Position numbers and translations under genes: made by a program. The notes under the pieces are model-generated. The model was not told the origin of the DNA and ran no database searches. It saw only the letters and a list, made by a program, of their open reading frames with translations. Of a DNA stretch of 64,000 bases, positions 1 through 10,440 are shown piece after piece. The stretch comes from Sympetrum striolatum (lineage: Eukaryota; Arthropoda; Insecta; Odonata; Libellulidae), in contig OX388344.1 of assembly GCA_947579665.1 (NCBI GenBank), forward strand, positions 14,874,346-14,938,345, read 5' to 3'. Positions within the stretch are counted from its first letter, which is position 1, and every line of letters starts with the position of its first letter.

Positions 1-2710
1 AAACAGAGGAAAAAAATTGTAAATTCTGTGAAATTATCCGTTTTAGAAGCTTTTTTCGATTATATCTTTTAAAAATCACTAAAACTAAGGCAAAACAGAG
101 GAATGAAATAAAATTTCGGTGAAATTATCTGTTTTTTGTGGTTTTTTCGATCATATCTTGGCAAAATCACGAAAATGAAGGCAAAAAAGAGGAAAGAAAT
201 TGAAATTTCTGTGAAATTATCCGTTTTAGAAGTTTTTTTTAATCATATCAGGTCAGAATCAAGAAAACTAAGGAAAAATAGAGGAAAAAAATTGAAATCT
301 CGGTGAAATTATTCGTTTTTTGTGCTTTGTTCGACCATATTTTGGCAAAAAAAATGAAATTTCTGTGAAATTATTCGTTTTTTGTGCCTTTTTCGATCAT
401 ATCTTGGAAAAATAACGAAAATTAAGGCAAAACAGAGGAAAAAATTGTAATTTCTCTGAAATCATCCGTTTTAGAAACTTTTTTCGATCATATCTAGGAA
501 AAATCACTAAAACTAAGGGAAAACAGAAGATTAAAATTAATATTTCGGTGAAATTATCCGTTTCAGAAGCTTTTTTCGATCATATCAAGTCAGAATGAAG
601 AAAACTAAGCCAAAATAGAGGAAAAAAATTAATATTTTGGTGAAATTATCCGTTTTTTGTGCTTTTTTCGATCATATCTTGGCAAAATGATGAAAACTAA
701 TGCAAAACAGAGGAAAAAAATTGAAATTTCTGTGTAAATATCCGTTTTAGAAGCTTTTTTCGATCTTATCTTGGAAAAATCACTAAAACAAAGGAAAAAC
801 AGAGGAATTAAATTAAAATTTCGTTGAAATTATCCGTTTTTTGGGTTTTTTTCGATCATCTCTTGGCAAAATCACGAAAATTAATGCAAAACAGAGGAAA
901 AAAATTGAAATTTCTGTGAAATTATCCGTTTAAAAGCTCTTTTCCTCCATATCAAGTCAGAATTAAGAAAACTAAGGCAAAATAGAGGAAAAAAATTGAA
1001 ATCTTGGTGAAATTATCCGTTTTAGAAGCTTTTTTCGATCATATCTTGGAAATATCACTAAAACAAAGGCAAAGCAGAGGAATAAAATTGAAATTTCTGT
1101 GAAATTATCCGTTTTAGAAGCTTTTTTCGATCATATCTTCGAAAAATTACTAAAACTAAGGTAAGAAAAAGAAGAATAAAATTAATATTTCGGTGAAATT
1201 ATCCGTTTTAGAAGCTTTTTTCGATCATATCATGTCAGAATGAAGAAAACTAAGCCAAAATAGAGGAAAAAATTGATATCTCGGTGAAATTAGCCGTTTT
1301 AGAAGCTTTTTTCGATCATATCTTGGAAATATCAATAAAACAAAGGCAAAACATAGGAATAAAATTAAAATTTCGGTGAAATTATCCGTTTTTTGTGGTT
1401 TTTTCGATCAAATCTTGGCAAAATCACGAAAATTATGGCAAAAAAGAGGAAAGAAGTTGAAATTTCTGTGAAATTATAAGTTTTAGATGCTTTGTTCGAT
1501 CATATCAAGTCAGAATCAAGAAAAATAAGGCAAGATAGAGGAAAAAAATTTAAATTTTGGTGATTTTAACCTTTTTGTGCTTTTTTCGATCATATCTTGG
1601 CAAAATGATGAAGAATAAGGCAAAACAGAGGAAAAAATTGAAATTTCTGTGAAATTATACGTTTTAGAAACTTTTTTCAATCATATCATGGATGGATCAC
1701 TAAAACTAAGGCAAAACAGAAGAATAAAATTAAAATTTCGGTGAAATTATCCGTTTTTTGTGCTTTTTTCGATCATATCTTGGCAAAATCACGAAAATGA
1801 AGGCAAAACAGAGGAAAAAAATTGAAATTTCTGTGAAATTATATGTTTTAGAAGTTTTTTTTAATCATATCAGAACAGAATCAAGAAAACTAAGGAAAAA
1901 TAGAGGAAAAAACTTGAAATCTCGGTGAAATTATTCGTTTTTTGTGCTTTGTTCGACCATATCTTGGGAAAAAAATTGAAATTTCTGTGAAATTATCCGT
2001 TTTAGAAGCTTTTTTCGATCATATCTTGGAAAAATCATTAAAACTAGGGCAAATCAGAGGAATAAAATAAAAATTTAGGTGAAATTATCCGTTTTAGAAG
2101 TTTTTTTAATCATATCAGGTCAGAATCAAGAAAACTAAGGCAAAATAGAGGAAAGAAATTAAAATCTCGGTGAAATTATTCGTTTTTTGTGCTTTGTTCG
2201 ACCATATCTTGGAAAAAAATTGAAATTTCTGTGAAATTATCCGTTTTAGAAGCTTTTTTCGATCATATCTTGGAAAAATCACTAAAACTAGGGCAAATCA
2301 GAGGAATAAAATAAAAATTTCGGTGAAATTATCCGTTTTAGAAGTTTTTTTTAATCATATCAGGTCAGAATCAAGAAAACTAAGGCAAAGTAGAGGAAAA
2401 AAATTGAAATTTCTGTGAAATTATCCGTTTTAGAAGCTTATTTCGATCATATCATGTCAGAATGAAGAAAACTAAGCCAAAATAGAGGAAAAAAATTTAA
2501 ATTTTGGTGAAATTATCCGTTTTAGAAGTTTTTTTTAATCATATCAGAACAGAATCAAGAAAACTAAGGAAAAATAGAGGAAAAAACTTGAAATCTCGGT
2601 GAAATTATTCGTTTTTTGTACTTTGTTAGACCATATCTTGGCAAAAAAATTGAAATTTCTGTGAAATTATCCGTTTTAGAAGCTTTTTTCGATCATATCT
2701 TGGAAAAATC
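1..2710. repeat. Left flank of the array, more diverged HOR segment
   Basis: These monomers lie left of the 30.6-kb duplication. The first bases match 3247 onward, and a rare block with AGAAGATTAAAATTAATATTTCGG at about 525-550 matches about 3863-3888. This gives a local period of about 3.25-3.34 kb with more substitutions and indels than the units further right. It also holds a 243-bp tandem step near 1981 and 2224. No gene is visible. Confidence 0.85.
1981..2466. repeat. Local tandem step of ~243 bp containing a short monomer
   Basis: The phase of AAATTTCTGTGAAATT...GGGCAAATCAGAGG recurs with a shift of 243 bp (1981 versus 2224). Each step holds two full monomers and one shortened monomer. 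The GGGCAAATCAGAGG variant appears again near 2720, so this small block multiplied locally. The right-hand end is approximate. Confidence 0.7.
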
Positions 2711-3529
2711 ACTAAAACTAGGGCAAATCAGAGGAATAAAATAAAAATTTAGGTGAAATTATCCATTTTTTGTGGTTTTTTCGATCATATCTTGGCAAAA
2801 TCACGAAAATGAAGACAAACCAGAGGAAAAAAATTGAAATTTCTGTGAAATTATCCGTTTTAGAAGTTTTTTTTAATCATATCAGGTCAGAATCAAGAAA
2901 ACTAAGGCAAAATAGAGGAAAGAAATTAAAATCTCGGTGAAATTATTCGTTTTTTGTGCTTTGTTCGACCATATCTTGGCAAAAAAATTGAAATTTCTGT
3001 GAAATTATCCGTTTTTTGTGCTTTTTTCGATCATATCTTAGCAAAATCACGAAAATTAAGGCAAAACAGAGGAAAAAATTGAAATTTCTGTGAAATTATC
3101 CGTTTTAAAAGCTCTTTTACTTCATATCAAGTCAGAATCAAGAAAACTAAGGCAAAATAGAGGAAAAAAATTTAAATTTCGGTGAAATTATCCGTTTTTT
3201 GTGCTTTTTTCAATCATATCTTGGCAAAATGATGAAAACTAAGGCAAAACAGAGGAAAAAAATGTAATTTCTGTGAAATTATCCGTTTTAGAAGCTTTTT
3301 TCGATTATATCTTTTAAAAATCACTAAAAATAAGGCAAAACAGAGGAATGAAATAAAATTTCGGTGAAATTATCCGTTTTTTGTGGTTTTTTCGATCATA
3401 TCTTGGCAAAATCACGAAAATGAAGGCAAAAGAGAGGAAAGAAATTGAAATTTCTGTGAAATTATCCCTTTTAGAAGTTTTTTTTAATCATTTCAGGTCA
3501 GAATCAAGGAAACTAAGGCAAAATAGAGG

Positions 3530-3591
3530 AAGGAAATTAAAATCTCGGTGAAATTATTCGTTTTCTGTGCTTTGTTCGACCATATCTTGGC
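3530..3591 (+). repeat. Short monomer (~62 bp) with internal ~30-bp deletion
   Basis: In this unit CATATCTTGGC runs straight into the A-run of the next monomer. The intervening AAAATCACG...CAGAGG segment, about 30 bp, is missing. The distance between successive A-run starts is about 62 bp instead of 92. The front carries the diagnostic TTTGTTCGACCATATC. The same short unit recurs many times (around 340, 1965, 2205, 2640, 2975, 14085, 18230 and elsewhere), so it arose once and was spread with larger repeats. Confidence 0.85.
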
Positions 3592-3679
3592 AAAAAAATT
3601 TAAATTTTTGTGAAATTATCCGTTTTTTGTGCTTTTTTCGATCATATCTTGGCAAAATCACGAAAATTAAGGCAAAACA

Positions 3680-3771
3680 GAGGAAAAAAATTGAAATTTC
3701 TGTGAAATTATCCGTTTTAAAAGCTCTTTTCCTTCATATCAAGTCAGAATCAAGAAAACTAAGGCAAAATA
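3680..3771 (+). repeat. Representative monomer, CTCTTTTCC / AAGTCAG subtype (92 bp)
   Basis: This is a full 92-bp unit in which the usual CTTTTTTCGATCATATC is replaced by CTCTTTTCCTTCATATC. The tail reads AAGTCAGAATCAAGAAAAC and the next unit begins with AAAATAGAGG. The CpG of the CGATC core is missing here, and many copies read CCTTAAAATC or CTTTAAATC at this place. It recurs at fixed positions within each HOR unit. Confidence 0.9.
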
Positions 3772-6700
3772 GAGGAAAAAAATTTAAATTTCTGTGAAAT
3801 TATCCGTTTTAGAAACTTTTTCGATCATATCTGTGAGAAATCACTAAAACTAAGGGACAACAGAAGATTAAAATTAATATTTCGGTGAAATTATCCGTTT
3901 CAGAAGCTTTTTTCGATCATATGAAGTCAGAATGAAGAAAACTAAGCCAAAATAGAGGAAAAAAATTTATATTTTGGTGAAATTATCCGTTTTTTGTGCT
4001 TTTTTCGATCATATCTTGGCAAAATGATGAAAACTAATGCAAAACAGAGGAAAAAAATTGAAATTTCTGTGTAAATATCCGTTTTAGAAGCTTTTTTTGA
4101 TCATATCTTGGAAAAATCACTAAAACTAAGGAAAAACATAGGAATAAAATTAAAGTTTCGGTGAAATTATCCGTTTTTTGTGGTTTTTTCGATCATATCA
4201 GGTCAGAATCAAGAAAACTAAGGCAGAATAGAGGAAAAAAATTGAAATCTCGGTGAAATAATTCGTTTTTTGTGCTTTTTTCGATCATATCTTCGAAAAA
4301 TCACTAGAACTAAGGAAAAAAAAGAAGAATAAAATTAATATTTCGGTGAAATTATCCGTTTTAGAAGCTTATTTCGATCATATCATGTCAGAATGAAGAA
4401 AACTAAGCCAAAATAGAGGAAAAAAATTTAAATTTTGGTGAAATTATCCGTTTTTTGTGCTTTTTTCGATCATATCTTGGCAAAATCACGAAAATTAAGG
4501 CAAAACAGAGGAAAAAAATGGAAATTTCTGTGAAATTATCCGTTTTAGAAGCTCTTTTCCTTAAAATCAAGTCAGAATCAAGAAAACTAAGGCAAAATAG
4601 AGGAAAAAAATTTAAATTTTTGTGAAATCATCCTTTTTTTGTGCTTTTTTCGATCATATCTCGGCAAAATCACGAAAATTAAGGCAAAACAGAGGAAAAA
4701 AATTGAAATTTCTGTTGAATTATCAGTTTTAGAAGCTTTTGCCGATCATATCAAGTCAGAATCAAGAAAACTAAGGCAAAATAGAGGAAAAAAATATAAA
4801 TTTTGGTGAAATTATCCTTTTTTTGTGCTTTTTTCGATTATATCTTGGCAAAATGATGAAAACTAAGGCAAAACAGAGGAAAAAAATTGAGATTTCTGTG
4901 ATATTATCCGTTTTAGAAGCTTTTTTCGATCATATCTTGGAGAAATCACTAAAACTAAGGGAAAACCGAAGAATAAAATTAAAATTTCGGTGAAATTATC
5001 TGATTTTTGTCGTTTTCTCGATCATATCTTGGAAAAATCACGAAAATTAAAGAAAAACAGAGGAAAAAAATTGAAATTTCTGTGAAATTATCCGTTTAAA
5101 AAGCTCTTTTCCTTCATATCAGGTCAGAATCAAGAAAACAAAGGCAAAATAGAGGAAAAAAATTGAAATTTTTGTGAAATTATCCGTTTAAAAAGCTCTT
5201 TTGCTTCATATCAGGTCAGAATCAAGAAAACTAAGGCAAAACAGAGGAAAAAAATTGAAATTTCTGTGAAATTATCCGTTTTAGAAGCTTTTTTCGATCA
5301 TATATTGGAAAGATCACTAAAACTAAGGCAAAACATTAGAATAAAATTTCGGTGAAATTATCCATTTTTTCTGGTTTTTTCGATCATATCTTGGCAAAAT
5401 CACGAAAATGAAGGCAAAACAGAGGAAAAAAATTGAAATCTCGGTGAAATTATTCGTTTTTTGTGCATTGTTCGACCATATCTTGGCAAAAAAATTGAAA
5501 TTTCTGTGTAATTATCCGTTTTAAAAGCTTTTTTCGATCATATCTTGGAAAAATCACTAAAACAAAGGCTAAGCAGAGGAATAAATTAAAATTTCGGTGA
5601 AATTATCCGTTTTTGTGCTTTTTTCGATCATATCCTGGCAAAATTATGAAAACTAAGGCAAAACAGAGGAAAAAAATTGAAATTTCTGTGAAATTATCCG
5701 TTTTAGAAGCTTTTTTCGATCATATCTTGGAATGATCACTAAAACTAAGGCAAAACATTGGAATAAAATTAAAAATTTCAGTGAAATTATCCATTTTTTG
5801 TGCTTTTTTCGATCATCTCTTGGCAAAATTACGAAAATAAGGCAAAACAGAGGAAAAAAATTGAAATTTCTGTGAAATTTTCCGTTTTAAAAGCTCTTTT
5901 CCTTCATATCAAGCCAGAATCAAGAAAACTACGGCAAAATAGAGGAAAAAAATTTAAATTTTGGTGAAATTATCCGTTCGTTGTGCTTTTTTCGATAATA
6001 TCTTGCCAAAATGATGAAAACTAAGGCAAAACAGAGGAAAAAAATCGAAATTTCTGTGATATTATCCGTTTTAGAAGCTTTTTTCGATCATATATTGGAA
6101 AGATCACTAAAACTAAGGCAAAACATTAGAATAAAATTTCGGTGAAATTATCCGTTTTTTGTGGTTTTTTCGATCATATCTTGGCAAAATCACGAAAATG
6201 AAGGCAAAACAGAGGAAAAAAATTGAAATTTCTGTAAAATTATCCGTTTTTGTTGCTTTTTTCGATCATATCAAGTCAGAATCAAGAAATCTAAGGCAAA
6301 ATAGAGGAAAAAAATTAAAATTTAGGTGAAATTATCCGTTTTTTGAGCTTTTTTCGATCATATCTTGGAAAAATCACGAAAATTAAGGCAAATTGGAGGA
6401 AAAAAATTGAAATTTCTGTGAAATTATCCGTTTTAGAAGCATTTTTCAATCATAGCTTGGAAAAATTACTAAAACAAAGGCAAAGCAGAGGAATAAAATT
6501 AAAATCTCGGTGAAATTATCCGTTTTTTGTGGTTTTTTCGATAATATCTTGGCAAAATCACGTAAATTAAGGCAAAACAGAGGAAAAAAATTGAAATTTC
6601 TGTGAAATTATCCGTTTTAGAAGCTCTTTTCCTTCATATCAAGTCAGAATGAAGAAACCTAAGGCAGAGTAGAGGAAAAAAATTTTAATTTTGGTGAAAT

Positions 6701-6800
6701 TATCCGTTTTTTGTGCTTTTTTCGATCATATCATGGCAAAATTATGAAAACTAAGGCAAAACAGAGGAAAAAAATTGAAATTTCTGTGAAATTATCCGTT

Positions 6801-7352
6801 TTTGAAGCTTTTTTCGATCATATCAAGTCAGAATGAAGAAAACTAAGGCAAAATAGAGGAAAAAAATTAAAATTTAGGTGAAATTATCCGTTTTTTGTGC
6901 TTTTTTCGATCATATCTTGGCATAATTATGAAAACTAAGGCAAAACAGAGGAAAACAATTGAAATTTCTGTGAAATTATCCGTTTTAGAAGATTTTTTCG
7001 ATCATATCTTGGAAAAATCACTAAAACTAAGGCAAAACAGAGGAAAAAAATTAAAATTTCAGTGAAATTATCCGTTTTTGAAGCTTTTTTCGATCATATC
7101 AAGTCAGAATGAAGAAAACTAAGGCAAAATAGAGGAAAAAAATTAAAATTTAGGTGAAATTATCCGTTTTTTGTGCTTTTTTCGATCATATCTTGGCATA
7201 ATTATGAAAACTAAGGCAAAACAGAGGAAAACAATTGAAATTTCTGTGAAATTATCCGTTTTAGAAGATTTTTTCGATCATATCTTGGAAAAATCACTAA
7301 AACTAAGGCAAAACAGAGGAAAAAAATTAAAATTTCAGTGAAATTATCCGTT
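6801..7352. repeat. Tandem duplication of a 276-bp trimer
   Basis: TTTGAAGCTTTTTTCGATC at 6801 recurs at 7077. The three monomers between them are repeated almost without change, including the rare TTGGCATAATTATG and GAAAACAATTG variants. The step of 276 bp equals three 92-bp monomers. The duplication is also present in copy B at about 36807-37358, so it predates the super-repeat. Confidence 0.85.
6948..7039 (+). repeat. Representative monomer, AGAAG subtype (92 bp)
   Basis: This is a full 92-bp unit in which ATCCG is followed by TTTTAGAAG (here AGAAGAT, elsewhere AGAAGC), then CGATCATATCTTGGAAAAATCACTAAAACTAAGGC. The TTGGAAAAATCACTAAAAC tail separates it from the GTGC subtype, which has TTGGCAAAATCACGAAAAT. 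A frequent derivative has a GATCACATCTTGC core and an ACTAATAATAAGG tail, for example around 7914-7940. Confidence 0.9.
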
Positions 7353-7769
7353 TTTTGTGCTTTTTTCGATCATATCTTGGCAAAATCACGAAAATTAAGG
7401 CAAAACAGAGGAAAAAAATGGAAATTTCTGTGAAATTGTCCGTTTTAAAAGCTCTTTTCCTTCATATCAAGTCAGAATCAAGAAAACTAAGGCAAAATAG
7501 AGGAAAAAAATTTAAATTTTAGTGAAATTATCCGTTCTTTGTGCTTTTTTCGATAATATCTTGCCAAAATGATGAAAACTAAGGCAAAACAGAGGAAAAA
7601 AATTGAAATTTCTGTGAAATTATCCGTTTTAGAAGCTTTTTTCGATCATATATTGGAAAGATCACTAAAACTAAGGCAAAACATTAGAATTAAATTTCGG
7701 TGAAATTATCCGTTTTTTGTGGTTTTTTCGATCATATCTTGGTAAAATCACGAAAATGAAGGCAAAACA

Positions 7770-7861
7770 GAGGAAAAAAATTGAAATTTCTGTGAAATTA
7801 TCCGTTTTTTGTGCTTTTTTCGATCATATCTTGGCAAAATCATGAAAATTATGGCAAAACA
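7770..7861 (+). repeat. Representative monomer, GTGC subtype (92 bp)
   Basis: This is one full unit from GAGG to the base before the next GAGG, 92 bp. After ATCCG it has T6-GTGC-T6, then CGATCATATCTTGGC and a tail with CATGAAAATTATGGC; most copies of this subtype read CACGAAAATTAAGGC. It is one of the two commonest subtypes and often alternates with the AGAAGC subtype. A close relative reads GTGG instead of GTGC. Confidence 0.9.
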
Positions 7862-7874
7862 GAGGAAAAAAATT

Positions 7875-9157
7875 GAAAATTCTGTGAAATTATCCGTTTT
7901 AGAAGCTTTTTTCGATCACATCTTGCAAAAATCACTAATAATAAGGCAAAACAAAAGAATAAAATTAAAATTTTGGTGAAATTATCCGTTTTTTGTGGTT
8001 TTTTCGATCATATCTTGGAAAAATCATGAAAATTAAGGCAAATTGGAGGAAAAAAATTGAAATTTCTGTGAAATTATCCGTTTTAGAAGATTTTTTCGAT
8101 CATATTTTGGAAAAATCACTAAAACTAAGGCAAAACAGAGGAAAAAAATTAAAATATCAGTGAAATTATCCGTTTTTTGTGCTTTTTTCGATCATATCTT
8201 GGCAAAATCACGAAAATTAAGGCAAAACAGAGGAAAAAAATGGAAATTTCTGTGAAATTGTCTGTTTTAGAAGCTCTTTTTCTTTAAATCAAGTCAGAAT
8301 CAAGAAAACTAAGGCAAAATAGAGGAAAAAATTTAAATTTTGGTGAAATTATCCGTTTTTTGTGGTTTTTTCGATAATATCTTGGCAAAATCACGTAAAT
8401 TAAGGCAAAACAGAGGAAAAAAATTGAAATTTCTGTGAAATTATCCGTTTTAGAAGCTCTTTTCCTTCATATCAAGTCAGAATGAAGAAAACTAAGGCAG
8501 AATAGAGGAAAAAAATTTTAATTTTGGTGAAATTATCCGTTTTTTGTGCTTTTTTCGATCATATCATGGCAAAATTATGAAAACTAAGGCAAAACAGAGG
8601 AAAAAAATTGAAATTTCTGTGAAATTATCCGTTTTTGAAGCTTTTTTCGATCATATCAAGTCAGAATGAAGAAAACTAAGGCAAAATAGAGAAAAAATAT
8701 AAATTTCGGTGAAATTATCCGTTTTTTGTGCTTTTTTCGATCATATCTTGGCATAATTATGAAAACTAAGGCAAAACAGAGGAAAACAATTGAAATTTCT
8801 GTGAAATTATCCGTTTTAGAAGATTTTTTCGATCATATCTTGGAAAAATCACTAAAACTAAGGCAAAACAGAGGAAAAAAATTAAAATTTCAGTGAAATT
8901 ATCCGTTTTTTGTGCTTTTTTCGATCATATCTGGGCAAAATCACGAAAATTAAGGCAAAACAGAGGAAAAAAATGGAAATTTCTGTGAAATTATCCGTTT
9001 TAGAAGCTCTTTTTCTTTAAATCAAGTCAGAATCAAGAAAACTAAGGCAAAATAGAGGAAAAAATTTAAATTTTGGTGAAATTATCCGTTTTTTGTGCTT
9101 TTTTCGATTATATCTTGGCAAAATGATGAAAACTAAGGCAAAACAGAGGAAAACAAT
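7875..9157. repeat. 14-monomer block, single in copy A
   Basis: This block begins with the GAAAATTCTGTG variant and the GATCACATCTTGC monomer. It contains two related sub-blocks about 733 bp apart: CTTTAAATC occurs at about 8282 and 9015, a step of eight monomers. Copy B carries the block twice in tandem (37881-39163 and 39164-40446). Endpoints are approximate because breakpoints lie inside homologous monomers. Confidence 0.8.
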
Positions 9158-10440
9158 TGAAATTTCTGTGAAATTATCCGTTTTAGAAGCTTTTTTCGAT
9201 CATATCTTGGAAAAATCACTAAAACTAAGGAAGAACCGAAGAATAAAATTAAAATTTAGGTGAAATTATCTGATTTTTGTGGTTTTCTCGATCATATCTT
9301 GGCAAAATCACAAAAATTAAGGCAAAACAGAGGAAAAAAAATTGAAATTTCTGTGAAATTATCAGTTTTAGAAGCTTTTTTCGATCATATCAAGTCAGAA
9401 TCAAGAAAACTAAGGCAAAATAGTGGAAAAAAATATAAATTTTGGTGAAATTATCTTTTTTTTGTGCTTATTTCGATCATATCTTGGCAAAATGATGAAA
9501 ACTAAGGCAAAACAGGAAACAAATTGAAATTTCTCTGAAATTATCCGTTTAAGAAGCTTTTTTCGATCATATCTTGGAAAAATCACTAAATCTAGGGCAA
9601 AACAGAGGAAAAAAATAAAAAATTTAGGTGAAATTTTCCGTTTTTTTGTGGTTTATTGGATCATATCTTGGCAAAATCACGAAAATTATAGAAAAACAGA
9701 GGAAAAAAATTGAAATTTCTGTGAAATTATCCGTTTTTTGTTCTTTGTTCGATCATATCTTGGCAAAAAAATTGAAATTTTGTGAAATTATCCGTTTTAG
9801 AAGCTATTTTCGATCATATCTTGGAAAAATCTTTAAAACTAAGGCAAAACAGAGGAATAAAATTAAAATTTCGTTGAAATTATCCGTTTCTTGTGCTTTT
9901 TTCGATCATATCTTGGCCAGAATCACGAAAATTAAGGCAAAACAGAGGAAAAAAATTGAAATTTCTGTGAAATTATCCGTTTTAGAAGCTCTTTTCCTTA
10001 ATATCAAGTCAGAATGAAGAAAACAAAGGCAGATTAGAGGAAAAAAAGAGAAATTTCTGTGAAATTATCCGTTTTAGAAGCTCTTTTCCTTAATATCAAG
10101 TCAGAACCAAGAAAACTAAGGTAAAATAGAGGAAAAAGTTTAAATTTTCGTGAAATAATCCGTTTTCTGTGCTTCTTTCGATCATATCTTGGCAAAATGA
10201 TGAAAACTAAGGAAAACAGAGGAAAAAAATTGAGATTTTTTGTGATATTATCCGTTTTAGAAGTTTTTTCGATCATATCTTTGAAAAATCACTAAAACTA
10301 AGGCAAAACCGAAGAATAAAATTAAAATTTGTGTGAAATTATCTGATTTTTGTGGTTTTCTCGATCATATCTTGGAAAAATCACGAAAATTAAAGAAAAA
10401 CAGAGGAAAAATATTGAAATTTCTGTGAAATTATCCGTTT

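Noticed and set aside
9628..10017. Longest open frame (129 codons), with its counterpart at 40917-41306
   Set aside because: It translates four to five satellite monomers in shifting frames. The lysine- and isoleucine-rich product is what AT-rich repeats give, and there is no domain and no start context. Conservation between copies follows from DNA duplication.
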